From contig CABJBA010000004.1 of the NCBI GenBank assembly GCA_902363735.1, positions 248,001-312,000 of the forward strand: a stretch of 64,000 bases of DNA, given 5' to 3'. The stretch is from Clostridiaceae bacterium (GTDB lineage: Bacteria; Bacillota; Clostridia; Lachnospirales; Lachnospiraceae). Shown piece by piece: positions 16,720 through 26,087 of this stretch. The first letter of the stretch is position 1. Each line of letters begins with the position of its first letter. The position numbers were made by a program, and so were the translations under genes. The notes under the pieces were generated by a model, which was not told where the DNA came from, made no database searches, and saw nothing but the letters and a program-made list of their open reading frames with translations.

Positions 16720-18387
16720 TTACACCACCCCCTTCATGGGAGTTGGTGAAACTGTGGCAATTAGTGCTTTGGCGTTTTGAGCAAAAAACAAGGCTCTTTC
16801 ATATTCATGCTGATACCGGAACCGGATTTCCACCCGGCTACCGGAATAGATATTAACCCACTCAATCAGGGAAACAACTATCTTTCGGGATAACTCAGTG
16901 ATATTTCGATTCTTCTTGAAGGCTTCAATCCAAACGCTGTTTTCTCCCTTACCTGTAAGGATCAGGGTAATATCCTTTTTCAGCCGTTCGGCAGCCTTTT
17001 CCGCTTCCTCACACTTTTTCCCATAGATTTCTTTGAACTCCCTGTACTCCTCCGCATCAATGACACCACTTTTCAAGTCCTCATAGATAGACACTTTGAG
17101 GTTTTTATACTTTTCAATTTCCGCCTGTTTCATCAGCAGTTGAGTATCAATTTTTCGGATTTCTTCCTGCTGCATAGGAAGGGTGTCGATAAAACGGAGA
17201 ATCCGTTCCATGTCAAGAATAGAAGCAATGTGATTTTGAAGTGCTTGGAGGACCGCCTTTTCCAATACCTTTTCGCTGATGCAGTGAGTGGTACAGCCAT
17301 CTCCAGCCTTATTTTTTGAGCAATAATAATAGGCATACTTTTTACCGCCTGCGGGTACCGTCTTTCGCACCATTCCACTTTTGCAGTCAGCACAAAAAAG
17401 CAAGCCGGAAAACGGGTACACAGCTTCTCCATCTGGAGCGATACGGGTGTCCTGTGCCAGCACACGGTTTACTGTGTCAAAAACTTCTTGAGAGATAATA
17501 GGCTCATGAGTATTTTCCACCCGAACCCATTTATCTTCTGGCTTCATAAACCGCTTCTTAATCTTGTAGTTTGGAGTGCTTTCCTTCCCCTGCACAAGAT
17601 GCCCTGCATAAATAGGGTTTTTCAAAATGCGGCCAACCGCCACAGCAGTCCACTTTGCCTTGGGGTTCACCTGAAAGCTGGTGGCAAAGTTAAGTCCTAA
17701 AAATCGTTTATATTCCATGGGGGATGGCTCGCTGATTTCATTCAGCCTGTCAGCTATCCCTTGCTGGCTCAGTCCGTCCAGCTTCCATGCAAAAATATCC
17801 CGCACAATCTTTGCGGAATAGGGGTCTATAACCAGTTGATTTTTGTTCTCTGTTGATTTCATGTAGCCATAAACGGCAAAGGAGCCAATAAACTCGCCAT
17901 TTTTGCGCTTTACATCAAGCTGGCTCCTGATCTTAACGGAAATATCCCTGCAATACGCATCGTTGACGAGGTTCTTAAAAGGAATGAGAATCTCGTCTGA
18001 CTGTGTTCTTTCTTTTGCGCTGTCGTAGCCATCGTTGATAGCAATGAAGCGCACACCTAAGAACGGGAAAATCCGCTCAATATATCTGCCTGCCTCTATG
18101 TAGTTTCTGCCAAAACGGGACAGGTCTTTGACAATGATGCAATTGATACGTCCGGCTTTTATGTCCTCCATCATCAAATTAAAGGCAGGACGATTAAAGT
18201 CAACACCACTAAATCCGTCATCTATTCTTTCAGAACAGAGGCGGATTTCGGGCATTGACTTCACAAAATTGGTTATTAAATCTCTTTGATTGGAAATGCT
18301 GTCGCTTTCTGTTTTGTCACCATCTTCTTTAGACAGTCGTAAATAGTCAACAGCATTATATATAATTGTATCTTTATTTAATGACAT
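16720..18387 (-). CDS. Large serine recombinase (first of a tandem triplet)
   Basis: The 555-residue enzyme starts at the ATG at 18387 behind GGGAGG. Nucleophile Ser19 lies in YLRLSKED, followed by DGFSGVDFNRPAF, IVKDLSRFGRNYIEAG and FLGVRFIAINDGYDS. A recombinase domain (about 170-280), a zinc ribbon (FCADCKSGMVRK ... YYYCSKNKAGDGC) and a coiled coil (about 400-470) follow. It is the promoter-proximal member of the triplet, all transcribed leftward. Upstream lies a DUF6870-like gene often seen in Clostridia mobile elements. No relaxase or conjugation genes are in view, so the element may be cryptic, or may be mobilised by these recombinases alone. Confidence 0.92.
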   Translation of the reverse strand: MSLNKDTIIYNAVDYLRLSKEDGDKTESDSISNQRDLITNFVKSMPEIRLCSERIDDGFSGVDFNRPAFNLMMEDIKAGRINCIIVKDLSRFGRNYIEAGRYIERIFPFLGVRFIAINDGYDSAKERTQSDEILIPFKNLVNDAYCRDISVKIRSQLDVKRKNGEFIGSFAVYGYMKSTENKNQLVIDPYSAKIVRDIFAWKLDGLSQQGIADRLNEISEPSPMEYKRFLGLNFATSFQVNPKAKWTAVAVGRILKNPIYAGHLVQGKESTPNYKIKKRFMKPEDKWVRVENTHEPIISQEVFDTVNRVLAQDTRIAPDGEAVYPFSGLLFCADCKSGMVRKTVPAGGKKYAYYYCSKNKAGDGCTTHCISEKVLEKAVLQALQNHIASILDMERILRFIDTLPMQQEEIRKIDTQLLMKQAEIEKYKNLKVSIYEDLKSGVIDAEEYREFKEIYGKKCEEAEKAAERLKKDITLILTGKGENSVWIEAFKKNRNITELSRKIVVSLIEWVNIYSGSRVEIRFRYQHEYERALFFAQNAKALIATVSPTPMKGVV

Positions 18388-18559
18388 AACGAAACCTCCC
18401 GATTGAAAAAGTCAAGAAGCAAAACCTGACTGAATCAATGGGCGTCCGCTAATATTAGTCCATGTATAATTATAGCCTCCTTCTCAGGATGCGTCCAGAC
18501 AATATTGCCATTTTTCCGAACCCACATAATCAGGCTCCGCCCAATGTAGCTGATCCATA

Positions 18560-18817
18560 TCACATCATCCTCAAAAAACTTTCCATCCTATCCTCCAGCG
18601 TGGCATCGGTATCGTTAAAGCTGATTTTGACTACTACCTTTCCGCACTTGTAGCAATATGGATTTCTTATTTGCTGAATAAAGTCCAGTATTCGTTCTTC
18701 TTTGGGCAATTTTACATTGACTTTTGTATCGTTAATATCAACCAGCGTATCCGGATTGACCGTTCGGATGTCTATGTTTTTCATTGCTTCAAAATCTATG
18801 TTTGATAAAGAGTCCAC
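18560..18817 (-). CDS. DUF6870-like small protein with a Cys pair, mobile-element associated
   Basis: I place the start at the GTG at 18817 because AAAGGAG lies 7 bases upstream; the longer frame to 18973 contains a terminator-like hairpin. The 85-residue product includes VNPDTLVDINDTKVNVKLP, ERILDFIQQIRNPYCYKCGK and ISFNDTDATLEDRMES, a pattern typical of short conserved proteins in Clostridia integrative elements (DUF6870 as I recall it). CYKC could bind a metal. It is read in the same direction as the three recombinases, 172 bp upstream of the first, and probably belongs to the same element. Biochemical role unknown. Confidence 0.65.
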   Translation of the reverse strand: MDSLSNIDFEAMKNIDIRTVNPDTLVDINDTKVNVKLPKEERILDFIQQIRNPYCYKCGKVVVKISFNDTDATLEDRMESFLRMM

Positions 18818-18958
18818 CCAATCACTCCTTTCGGGGCTCAGGACGATAAGGCGCCCTGCCCTATCGCCCTGATACAGTGTATTCCAGTTCAGCTTGTCAG
18901 GTGACAGCCAAGCGAAAAAAGCTATGAATAGGCTCCGTCCTTTTTCTTCAAGAAAAGA

Positions 18959-18989
18959 CGGGCACCCACTCATTCAAAGTAGGCGCCCG
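18959..18989 (-). terminator. Predicted terminator upstream of the DUF6870-like gene
   Basis: CGGGCGCCTACT and AGTGGGTGCCCG pair on the minus strand (with two G-U/T pairs), followed by TCTTTTCTT. It lies inside the upstream extension of the DUF6870-like frame, supporting the shorter gene model. Confidence 0.6.
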
Positions 18990-19108
18990 ATTTCTTAGTC
19001 GTAATAAAGCGGTTCACATCAGAACGCTGGTGCGTAACCGGCATATCAGGCAAAGCCGCCAGTATATCATTTTGGTAGCGTCTGCTTGATGTGCTTATAT
19101 CAACGGAT

Positions 19109-19270
19109 ATGGAAGATGAAGAAAAAGTCTGCAAACAACTGACGGCAACATACTTATCCTGCCTCACATCCGTTAGAGGAGCATTGCGAAATTCCACAAG
19201 CCAGCTTGCAAAAGAACTGACCGACCTAGCACAATACTTAGAAAAAAATAAACCAACTGGTGAGGATTGA
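19109..19270 (+). pseudogene. Short coding-like frame, probable gene remnant
   Basis: Fifty-three codons from the ATG at 19109 read MEDEEKVCKQLTATYLSCLT, then a Ser/Leu-rich helical stretch ending AQYLEKNKPTGED. The helical heptads and charge pattern look coding, but there is no ribosome site and a stop lies about 11 codons upstream. Antisense to it runs another open frame of poor composition. I take it as the tail of a lost element gene. Not recognised. Confidence 0.3.
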
Positions 19271-19486
19271 TATTCCTTGCCAGCTGGCTTGTTTGTTTTA
19301 TGGCAAGTAGTCATGATATTTATGTTCAAATCCTAATTAGCCATAGTAACGTTTTACTCACTATTTTATATTTTCATTACTTCCCCTCATTTGTAACACT
19401 ACATTTTTTTCCTATAGCAGTTCTTTATTTCTTAATCGCTGCCATAATTGTTAAAGTACCAGCTCCCCCTGCCAGATTATTGCAAC

Positions 19487-19603
19487 TTATATATTGAGAT
19501 CGCTCCCCTCTCTCATAACGTTCCTCATATACCTAAAACAGTGTGCTTCAAAGCTGTCTGTAAATTCTTCCAGCTGTTTCTCCGTGAAATAAAAGTATTC
19601 CAT
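19487..19603 (-). CDS. Small hypothetical protein, 38 residues
   Basis: The ATG at 19603 has AGGAGA 5 bases upstream. The product begins MEYFYFTEKQLEEFTDSFEA and ends MRNVMREGSDLNI, an acidic and aromatic helical peptide of coding-like composition. It may be a small mobile-element protein or the start of a truncated one. The remainder of 19271-19828 holds no convincing gene; a 34-codon frame at about 19631-19735 (+) is too weak to call. The right edge of the accessory island probably lies here. Confidence 0.35.
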   Translation of the reverse strand: MEYFYFTEKQLEEFTDSFEAHCFRYMRNVMREGSDLNI

Positions 19604-19828
19604 TACCGTCTCCTGTAAGCGCGTCCAGTATGATTTGCTTGGATTGGCAGAATGTCTTCCATTTTATTCAGGAGGCAATCGAATACTTTGCAGATGCCAA
19701 AGAAAAACTCCTATACATTAACAGGGCAACATAAACATAAGCGGGTGTCTTCAAAATAAATATTCTTATTTATAAAACCATAGAGTCTTACGAAGACCCC
19801 TTGCGGTATTCTTTCTAATTTCCATTTA

Positions 19829-20992
19829 TCATGATAAAAAGTTTATTTTTGTCATACATTTGTCCTGGAAATATGCCAGTACCGCCGCGCCCATACAAAC
19901 CGCAGCCAGGAAAAAGTAAGCTGCGGCCATTGACGAAATTGCCAGTATTTTCCCGCTGATGATTGGGAAGACGGTTATGCCTAGTGCATAGACGGCTTGG
20001 AAAAATCCCATGGCTGTTGATTTCTTCCCCTCTGGTATCCCTTTCATTGCTTCAGAGGTAAGCAATGAAAATAAGATGCCGGTGGACATTCCGGGCAAAA
20101 TCTGCAAAATGCATATGACAGTTAAAGAAGAAACTGTGGGTACCAAAATACAGTACAAAGCAATAATGCAAAATACGGCTGCCATCCAGTTTTGGGGACG
20201 GATACGGTCAAAAGCCGGTGTTGATACAAATCTCGCACAGAAAACAGCCGACAGCATATAAAGAACAGAGGACAATCCAACCGTCATTGTGCCTGCACCC
20301 AGATCCTTAATTATCTGACTGGTATAAGACATTGTGGTAGACATCTGGACTCCCTGCTGTATTAGCGTAAGGAAAGAGAAAAATAACAGCCTTTTTCCCA
20401 CACAGACGCTAAGCAGCTTCCGTACCGGTAAATCACTGCTTTTTGCCGTTCCTTTCCGGATAAAACCACTGACAACAGCACACAAAGTTCCGGCGCATGC
20501 ACTAAACCCACAAATCACCCGCATTCCTACATGAGGATAGAGGAACATGCTCATGATGAATCCTGTCAGCATCCCAATATTGCTGGCCAGCACAAGTTGA
20601 CTGGCCGCCCTCTGCGGCTGATCCGGAAAACAGCTCATATACAGTACAGAAAAAGAAATCCACGTACTGTTTGCCAGCCCGGAGAACAGGTTAGCCACCA
20701 AAAACCCGGTTCCGTAAGGCATCAGTATGCGCAAAATGGAAGCAGCACTGCAAACCACTCCTCCAATGACAATGAAGAGCTTATGATGGTCGCTACGATC
20801 TGCCGATACTCCCATGGGCAGTCGCAGAATCAACTGTGAGAATCCGTAAATTCCCAATATCAAGCCGATCATTTCCGCAGAGGTTCCGGTTCCGGTCAGA
20901 TATGTTGTCTGATATGGTATGTACACATACTGCGCATACCAGAAAAACGCAATTGCCGCAAACAGCAATTTGCTGTTTCTATTTTGATCCAT
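19829..20992 (-). CDS. Major facilitator superfamily transporter
   Basis: About 387 residues with twelve predicted membrane helices. The first begins at LLFAAIAFFWYAQYVYIP, and the loop between helices 2 and 3 reads RLPMGVSADRSDHHK, matching the MFS motif A (GxxxDRxGRR) in relaxed form. The start at 20992 is the ATG after AAGGAG; an in-frame ATG 27 bases upstream overlaps the previous gene. It follows the GH120 beta-xylosidase-like gene by 17 bp and is likely co-transcribed, so xylo-oligosaccharides or a glycoside are reasonable cargo. The direction of transport and the substrate cannot be read from the sequence. Confidence 0.82.
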   Translation of the reverse strand: MDQNRNSKLLFAAIAFFWYAQYVYIPYQTTYLTGTGTSAEMIGLILGIYGFSQLILRLPMGVSADRSDHHKLFIVIGGVVCSAASILRILMPYGTGFLVANLFSGLANSTWISFSVLYMSCFPDQPQRAASQLVLASNIGMLTGFIMSMFLYPHVGMRVICGFSACAGTLCAVVSGFIRKGTAKSSDLPVRKLLSVCVGKRLLFFSFLTLIQQGVQMSTTMSYTSQIIKDLGAGTMTVGLSSVLYMLSAVFCARFVSTPAFDRIRPQNWMAAVFCIIALYCILVPTVSSLTVICILQILPGMSTGILFSLLTSEAMKGIPEGKKSTAMGFFQAVYALGITVFPIISGKILAISSMAAAYFFLAAVCMGAAVLAYFQDKCMTKINFLS

Positions 20993-21009
20993 TGCTTTCT
21001 TAACTCCTT

Positions 21010-23022
21010 TCACAGGCAACGGCCTGCGCTCTCCCTGTTCCCAAATGGCCCTGCTATCGGATGGATGCCTCGATGAGCGCCCTGATAGTCGCTGTCAAAG
21101 AAAATTGGAGTTCCGTCCGGATTTTCAAATTTCTGCTCCGGCTCAAAGGCTTCACCAAGCAATTCTGTAGACACAAATGGTGTATTAAATGATGGGACAT
21201 AATCATAAAGATTGGTCTCCAAGGTGATTTCTCCATTCATCTCTTTCAGCTCCCAGGTGATCTTGTGCTCTGTATCCTCCCTGAAGTCCTCTTCCTTTTC
21301 CCAAGGTCTTGCACCATTAAAATAGACATTTCCGCCAACATACACAGGCATATGGTCATAATAAAAGTCCTTATGTCCACGGCTAGTAATCGTCTTTGGT
21401 GTGAATTGTGCCTTGTACTCAGTTTCAGTGGGATAGCCGTTGTACGGCTCCAGCCCGCAGCAAAACGGAAACTTTGTAATGACATCTGTATGGCTCTCCT
21501 GTGTAAACTGAAGCAGATCTTCTCTAACCTTCTGCTGCACAAAAATATTATTATAGAAACGAACATCTCCATGAAGGATTGTCATAAAGCCAGCCACTTC
21601 CGTCCTGTGGGGCACATGGTATGGCGTAAAACGGCTAGAAGGCAAAATGGCTGTATCATTGTTTGATCCTCCGCCTACCCAGGTAAAGGAACCTGCAATT
21701 AGGTTGTGCACAAACGCGATTCCCTGCGTGCTGATTCTGGCAGAACAGTTGGATAACAGCAGATTGTTGTCGATCAATGTCGGACCATGGGAAACCTCAA
21801 TAAAAACATCTTCCCCCAGCTCAAGACCGTTATTTATGACGGTCCCTTTCGGGGGTACATTGTCATGAAACAGATTCTGCGTCACACGGGTTCCCTGCGC
21901 CTGCCAGTCCAGCCACAATCCTCGGGTACAATGGTGGATATGGTTTCTCCGGTAAGTCACGTCAATTGCCGCATGCATCTTAATGCCGCCTATTTCTGCG
22001 CCTGCCAAATCCTGTTTATTGTTGATATGATGGATATGATTATCCTCTATGATGGAGAAGACTCCTCCCAGATGACCCACAATACCAGTCTGTCCACAAT
22101 CATGGATATTGCAGCGGCGCACAATATGGTGGCCAATGTTTTCCTTCGTCCATCCTTCGTTCTGAGCCTGGCAAATGGCATCCCTCTCGTTCTGGGTTCC
22201 ATCCTTGTAATATCTGGTCGTCCATTTGTTCTCATTATTTGGCTGCAGATACTTCCCAAGAGAAATGCCGGAGCATCTGGAATCGGAGATTTCACAGTCC
22301 TCGATAATCCATCCTCTAGACCAATGCGGGCCAACCATCCCCTCCTGATATGCAGTGGGAGGCGCCCACTGGGTCGCTGCCTGCTTCACCACAAAGCCGG
22401 ACAATGTGATATAATTTACCCCTGTCTTATCAGGATAAAAACAATTCCTGCGCACGTTAATCTCCACATTCTCTGCATTGGGATCCGCTCCCTGGAAGTT
22501 CGCATAGATCAGCGTATCTGCGTCATCCTGCATGGTATACCAGGCATACAGCGTTCCTTCGGGATCCCAGGACGACCTGTCTCTGACAGACTGCTGCACC
22601 TGCACCAGCGTGGGATACTCATACATGGCTTTGTTGTTTAGGTAGACCTCTCCGGTATGCACTGGCTTGGGATTGGATTCATTATACCAGTCTCCTTTCA
22701 CCCGCACGATATACGGATTGTAGCTACCAAAAATACCGTTGGATATGCGGGACATCCACACATTTCCCTCCTGTTTTTCCCAGTTTTTCACCACCTCGGC
22801 TCCTGTTATCACAGCGCCGCCAATGACTTCTGAGCGATATACGATAGGAAGGCCTTCTTCTCCGGCATTCACTGGATTCACATATTCCCGGTAAACGCCG
22901 GGAGCCACAATCACTTCATCTCCGGCACGAGCAATTTTCGCCGCCTGATTGATCGTCTGAAATGGCTTCTCCTTTGTGCCATCGCCATTTCTTGCGGCAA
23001 TTCGATTCACGTAATACTTCAT
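21010..23022 (-). CDS. GH120 family beta-xylosidase-like right-handed beta-helix enzyme
   Basis: The 670-residue protein closely follows the layout I recall for the GH120 beta-xylosidase XylC of Thermoanaerobacterium: MKYYVNRIAARNGDGTKEKP at the N-terminus, YANFQGADPN, VEINVRRNCFYP, ATQWAPPTAYQEG and GHLGGVFSIIEDNHIHHI. The putative nucleophile Asp is in GLWLDWQAQGTRV and the acid/base Glu in FIEVSHGP. About 37 residues separate them, rather more than I remember for XylC, so a loop insertion is likely. No signal peptide, so it acts in the cytoplasm on imported xylosides. The start at 23022 has GGAGG 8 bases upstream. It is separated from the upstream epimerase gene by a terminator and followed by an MFS gene. 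Confidence 0.82.
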   Translation of the reverse strand: MKYYVNRIAARNGDGTKEKPFQTINQAAKIARAGDEVIVAPGVYREYVNPVNAGEEGLPIVYRSEVIGGAVITGAEVVKNWEKQEGNVWMSRISNGIFGSYNPYIVRVKGDWYNESNPKPVHTGEVYLNNKAMYEYPTLVQVQQSVRDRSSWDPEGTLYAWYTMQDDADTLIYANFQGADPNAENVEINVRRNCFYPDKTGVNYITLSGFVVKQAATQWAPPTAYQEGMVGPHWSRGWIIEDCEISDSRCSGISLGKYLQPNNENKWTTRYYKDGTQNERDAICQAQNEGWTKENIGHHIVRRCNIHDCGQTGIVGHLGGVFSIIEDNHIHHINNKQDLAGAEIGGIKMHAAIDVTYRRNHIHHCTRGLWLDWQAQGTRVTQNLFHDNVPPKGTVINNGLELGEDVFIEVSHGPTLIDNNLLLSNCSARISTQGIAFVHNLIAGSFTWVGGGSNNDTAILPSSRFTPYHVPHRTEVAGFMTILHGDVRFYNNIFVQQKVREDLLQFTQESHTDVITKFPFCCGLEPYNGYPTETEYKAQFTPKTITSRGHKDFYYDHMPVYVGGNVYFNGARPWEKEEDFREDTEHKITWELKEMNGEITLETNLYDYVPSFNTPFVSTELLGEAFEPEQKFENPDGTPIFFDSDYQGAHRGIHPIAGPFGNRESAGRCL

Positions 23023-23105
23023 TTGCTTTTCCTCCATATTTACATATAGCTCTCTGAATTTTCTGGCTTATCCCTTTATATACTTTCTATAACGTATCTT
23101 AAAAA

Positions 23106-23130
23106 CCTCACTTACATAAATCCAGTGAGG
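23106..23130 (-). terminator. Terminator after the epimerase gene
   Basis: On the minus strand the stem CCTCACT/AGTGAGG with an 11-base loop is followed by TTTTT. It ends the PTS/epimerase transcript and separates it from the GH120-MFS pair. Confidence 0.75.
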
Positions 23131-23158
23131 CTATTGACCATTCAAATTTATATTCTTT

Positions 23159-23803
23159 CTATCTTAATTTTGCCATCAGTTGCGCATAGCTTTCTTGCTT
23201 TCCAAATAATGCGCTTGTACCTAGAATAAATCCATCTACTCCCATAACAGACAGTTCTTGTATGACCGATGGACTGCATGAGCCGTCAATCATCACACGA
23301 AAACCATACTTTTTCTTTTCGTCTATCAATTGTTGTATCTTGTTTTTTGTAAATTCTATAAACTTCTGGCCTGCAAAACCAGGATTCACAGTCATAACCA
23401 TAACGTAATCAACGAGATTTAACATCTCATGCACGGTCTCGATACTTGTATCCGGATTAATTGCAATGCCGGCTGCACATCCACGCTCTTTAATATGCGC
23501 AAGAGTCTTGACCACATATCGCTCTGATTCCGGATGAATATAAACAATATCAGCACCTGCATCAATAAACCAATCGACTTTATCTGCTGGATTTTCAATC
23601 ATCAAATGTACGTCCACAGGCTTCTTTGTATATTTTCGTATAATTTGAATATCTATAATTCCCATCGTTATATTTGGTACAAAAGCACCGTCCATCACAT
23701 CGCAGTGGAAAATATCCGCACCCGCTTCATCTAATGCCTGGATTTCCTCTTTTAATCTGCCATAATCGGCACACATCATTGATGGACATAATATTTTTTT
23801 CAT
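23159..23803 (-). CDS. Ribulose-phosphate 3-epimerase family (Rpe or allulose-6-phosphate 3-epimerase AlsE)
   Basis: The 214-residue TIM barrel has the family's metal and catalytic residues: FHCDVMDGAFVPN (His, Asp), VDVHLMIE (His), NPGFAGQKF and VMIDGSCSP (Asp). The start at 23803 follows AGGAGG by 6 bases; an in-frame ATG lies two codons earlier. The protein could convert ribulose-5-phosphate to xylulose-5-phosphate, or, like AlsE, allulose-6-phosphate to fructose-6-phosphate. Its place at the end of a PTS/GH1/RpiB operon, rather than in a housekeeping locus, favours a dedicated sugar pathway and hence the AlsE-type role. Sequence alone does not decide. Confidence 0.85.
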   Translation of the reverse strand: MKKILCPSMMCADYGRLKEEIQALDEAGADIFHCDVMDGAFVPNITMGIIDIQIIRKYTKKPVDVHLMIENPADKVDWFIDAGADIVYIHPESERYVVKTLAHIKERGCAAGIAINPDTSIETVHEMLNLVDYVMVMTVNPGFAGQKFIEFTKNKIQQLIDEKKKYGFRVMIDGSCSPSVIQELSVMGVDGFILGTSALFGKQESYAQLMAKLR

Positions 23804-23918
23804 AAACATCCTCCTAATTATTCGAACAAAAACAACATTTTGTATTTTTAAAAAAATAATATTTTCCGCTGATTATGGGGCTAGCTTCAAATTTCTGTTT
23901 CTTTTATTTCACTTGCAA

Positions 23919-24671
23919 TTATGTTCCAATAAATCCTTCCTTTTTCAGTCGTTGTGCCAATGCCGTTGACAATGCGATCATGCATAAAACCATCAATAAC
24001 AGCGACCATGAAGTAAGAACGGCAGACGAATACATCGAAACCTGTTGGATAAAGATCATCAGAAAGCTCAGACACAGATAACTTGTTCCTCGGTTCTCTG
24101 CGTACACGCAAATCAATTGTATAATCAGCAACTGTATGAACAAAATAGCAATCGCCTGAAATCCCACTGCCAGAAAATAACTGATGTGCATTACATCAAA
24201 AGTCGCGATTACCGATTCAGCATTTTCATATCCCAGCTTGTAGATATATTCCAGATTTCCTATCCGGATGTGATCGCCGATGATTAGATTGTCAAAGGCC
24301 GTCTGACTGAAAGAATACATCGGGATGTATGCAAATCCCAGCATCATGGAAAAGCAATTCTCCGGTTCCTCCATCAGGCGCATTGCTTTAATACAGAAAA
24401 AATACAGCATTGCCAAGGTCACCAGGGAGTATGGAATGAAGCACAGAAACATCTTCCAGCTCACCACTTCTTTCACCTGAAAAAACAACAACATCGCCGA
24501 AAAAACAAAAGGAAGAAAAAAGGAGTTCACCACTATGCCTATAAATAGTCCTTTCAGCAGCTGCAGAACTTTCAGTTTTCGCAGAATCAACATCCCGGCT
24601 GTAAAAAGAATCGGCAGAACAACTGCTATCACAACTGCCGCCATTAAGCAAATAAATACAAGGCCTGACAT
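23919..24671 (-). CDS. Multi-pass membrane protein of unknown function
   Basis: The 250 residues form about seven hydrophobic segments, beginning with GLVFICLMAAVVIAVVLP, then LFIGIVVNSFFLPFVF, MFLCFIPYSLVTLAMLYFF and others; the C-terminus is basic (RLKKEGFIGT). An extracytoplasmic-type loop near 115-150 contains TAFDNLIIGDHIRIGNLEYI. I do not recognise the family; distant similarity to YhfC-type or CPBP membrane proteins is possible, but catalytic His/Glu signatures are not evident. It lies between a PTS IIC gene and the epimerase gene in one transcript and could be a sugar sensor or accessory permease. That is inference. Confidence 0.6.
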   Translation of the reverse strand: MSGLVFICLMAAVVIAVVLPILFTAGMLILRKLKVLQLLKGLFIGIVVNSFFLPFVFSAMLLFFQVKEVVSWKMFLCFIPYSLVTLAMLYFFCIKAMRLMEEPENCFSMMLGFAYIPMYSFSQTAFDNLIIGDHIRIGNLEYIYKLGYENAESVIATFDVMHISYFLAVGFQAIAILFIQLLIIQLICVYAENRGTSYLCLSFLMIFIQQVSMYSSAVLTSWSLLLMVLCMIALSTALAQRLKKEGFIGT

Positions 24672-24722
24672 AGAGATTTCCTCCTTTTTCCGTCCCTCTC
24701 AATGCACATTTTTTTGTGTTTC

Positions 24723-24750
24723 AGGAGGGATATCCTATGGCATCCCTCCT
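24723..24750. other. Intercistronic hairpin between PTS IIC and membrane-protein genes
   Basis: AGGAGGGAT pairs perfectly with ATCCCTCCT around a 10-base loop. No T-run follows, so it is more likely an mRNA processing or stability element than a terminator. It lies about 50 bp upstream of the membrane-protein start. Confidence 0.45.
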
Positions 24751-24761
24751 AATTATAAAAA

Positions 24762-26042
24762 TCAGTCTTCTACGGCAGCCTCATTCTCTGCCTCCTTTGC
24801 CAACAGAGACTTCTCAAAATTTTTAAAGAAAGGATAGTAAATGACCAGACCGATGACAAAAACCAACAGCATGACCAATACAGACTTCCAATCGCCGGTA
24901 CCTAAAGGTCCCAGCAGGAAAGGCGGTGTTGCCCAAGGCATTGATGCAAAGAAACGGCCCACCAGCCCCAGCTCAAAGATTCCATATGACACAAACGACG
25001 TAATAATAGTAATGACCAGGAACGGAAGCATCAGGTACGGGTTCAGTGCCAAAGGCAAACCGTAGATAACAGGCTCTACAATAGTAAAGATAGCGGAAGG
25101 AAGGCAGGCCCAGCCCAATGTCCTCAGATACTTCACCTTGGATGTGATCATATATAAGAGCAGTGGCCATATGGCTGCAGGCCAGGTAACCAAGCGCTCA
25201 ATACCGTTACTTGTCCACACATGAGGCAGTGCAGTACCTTCTACACCAGCAGCAGCTGCTGCTGCATTCTCAGCAGTCCAAATCTGCCGTAAAGGAATGA
25301 ATATTGAGTCGACCATATTGTCACCGTGAAGACCTACAGACCATAACAGATTCTGAATGGTCTGCTTAAAGGTGAATACAAAAATGTTTTCAGCAGCGCT
25401 GAACAGAGGTGTTAACAGCCCCATGATCCAATTAGAGAGATCAAAATCCATAGCTACACGAATGAACCAGCATATGGTATAGACCGCCAGGAAAGGGATT
25501 AAAGATGTGAATGCATTACTGATGTTTGGGGGAACGGCATCTGGCATCTTAATTACAATGTTCCTATCCTTAAAGAACTTATAGATACGGATAGACACAA
25601 CGGACGTGATGATTGCCACAATCAGTCCTTGTGCAGAAAAAGCGGTAGTATTTATCTCCTTGGCCAGATTAATAATAATAAAACTGGTCAGGCCCAGTAT
25701 ACCACTGGTCTTAACATCCACACCCAGAATTTCACCATAGTTCATGGCAATGGCAGCAGAACTATACAAGCCTAAGAAGCCTATGGTGTAGCTGTTCATG
25801 ACGGATAATTTACTGGCAATCGGAGATAAAAATGGCAGCAATGTCGTTCCGTTTCCGACATTGGAAGAACCTAATACAGACAGTACCAGAAAGATGGAAC
25901 CAACAACGATGATGGGCATAGTCTGAACCAATCCCCCTTGGATAGCCCTCATCACAGGATATGATGCCAATTTCACCAAAGGTGCGGCTATCTTTTCAAC
26001 AAAAGCTTCCAAACGACCGCCTAACTTTTTTTCTTTAGACAT
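24762..26042 (-). CDS. PTS lactose/cellobiose-family EIIC permease
   Basis: The 426 residues are the usual length for a free-standing EIIC of the lactose/cellobiose class. The protein shows about eight to ten membrane helices (for example MPIIVVGSIFLVLSVLG and SVVSIRIYKFF) and the EIIC signature region with IVEPVIYGLPLALNPYLMLP, near the sugar-binding loop. It imports and, with EIIB and EIIA, phosphorylates a beta-glycoside or oligosaccharide at the membrane. It carries no EIIA or EIIB domain. It lies downstream of an rpiB fragment and the GH1 gene. A second EIIC (27801-29090) is encoded in the same operon, so this one may bring a second sugar specificity using shared EIIB/EIIA. Confidence 0.9.
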   Translation of the reverse strand: MSKEKKLGGRLEAFVEKIAAPLVKLASYPVMRAIQGGLVQTMPIIVVGSIFLVLSVLGSSNVGNGTTLLPFLSPIASKLSVMNSYTIGFLGLYSSAAIAMNYGEILGVDVKTSGILGLTSFIIINLAKEINTTAFSAQGLIVAIITSVVSIRIYKFFKDRNIVIKMPDAVPPNISNAFTSLIPFLAVYTICWFIRVAMDFDLSNWIMGLLTPLFSAAENIFVFTFKQTIQNLLWSVGLHGDNMVDSIFIPLRQIWTAENAAAAAAGVEGTALPHVWTSNGIERLVTWPAAIWPLLLYMITSKVKYLRTLGWACLPSAIFTIVEPVIYGLPLALNPYLMLPFLVITIITSFVSYGIFELGLVGRFFASMPWATPPFLLGPLGTGDWKSVLVMLLVFVIGLVIYYPFFKNFEKSLLAKEAENEAAVED

Positions 26043-26087
26043 AGGAATTATTCTCCTTTACTCTTTGTTTTTTCAAAATTATTTTTC

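Noticed and set aside
18970..19329. 119-codon minus-strand frame
   Set aside because: Most of it is antisense to a more coding-like plus frame and its end forms a terminator hairpin; no family features.
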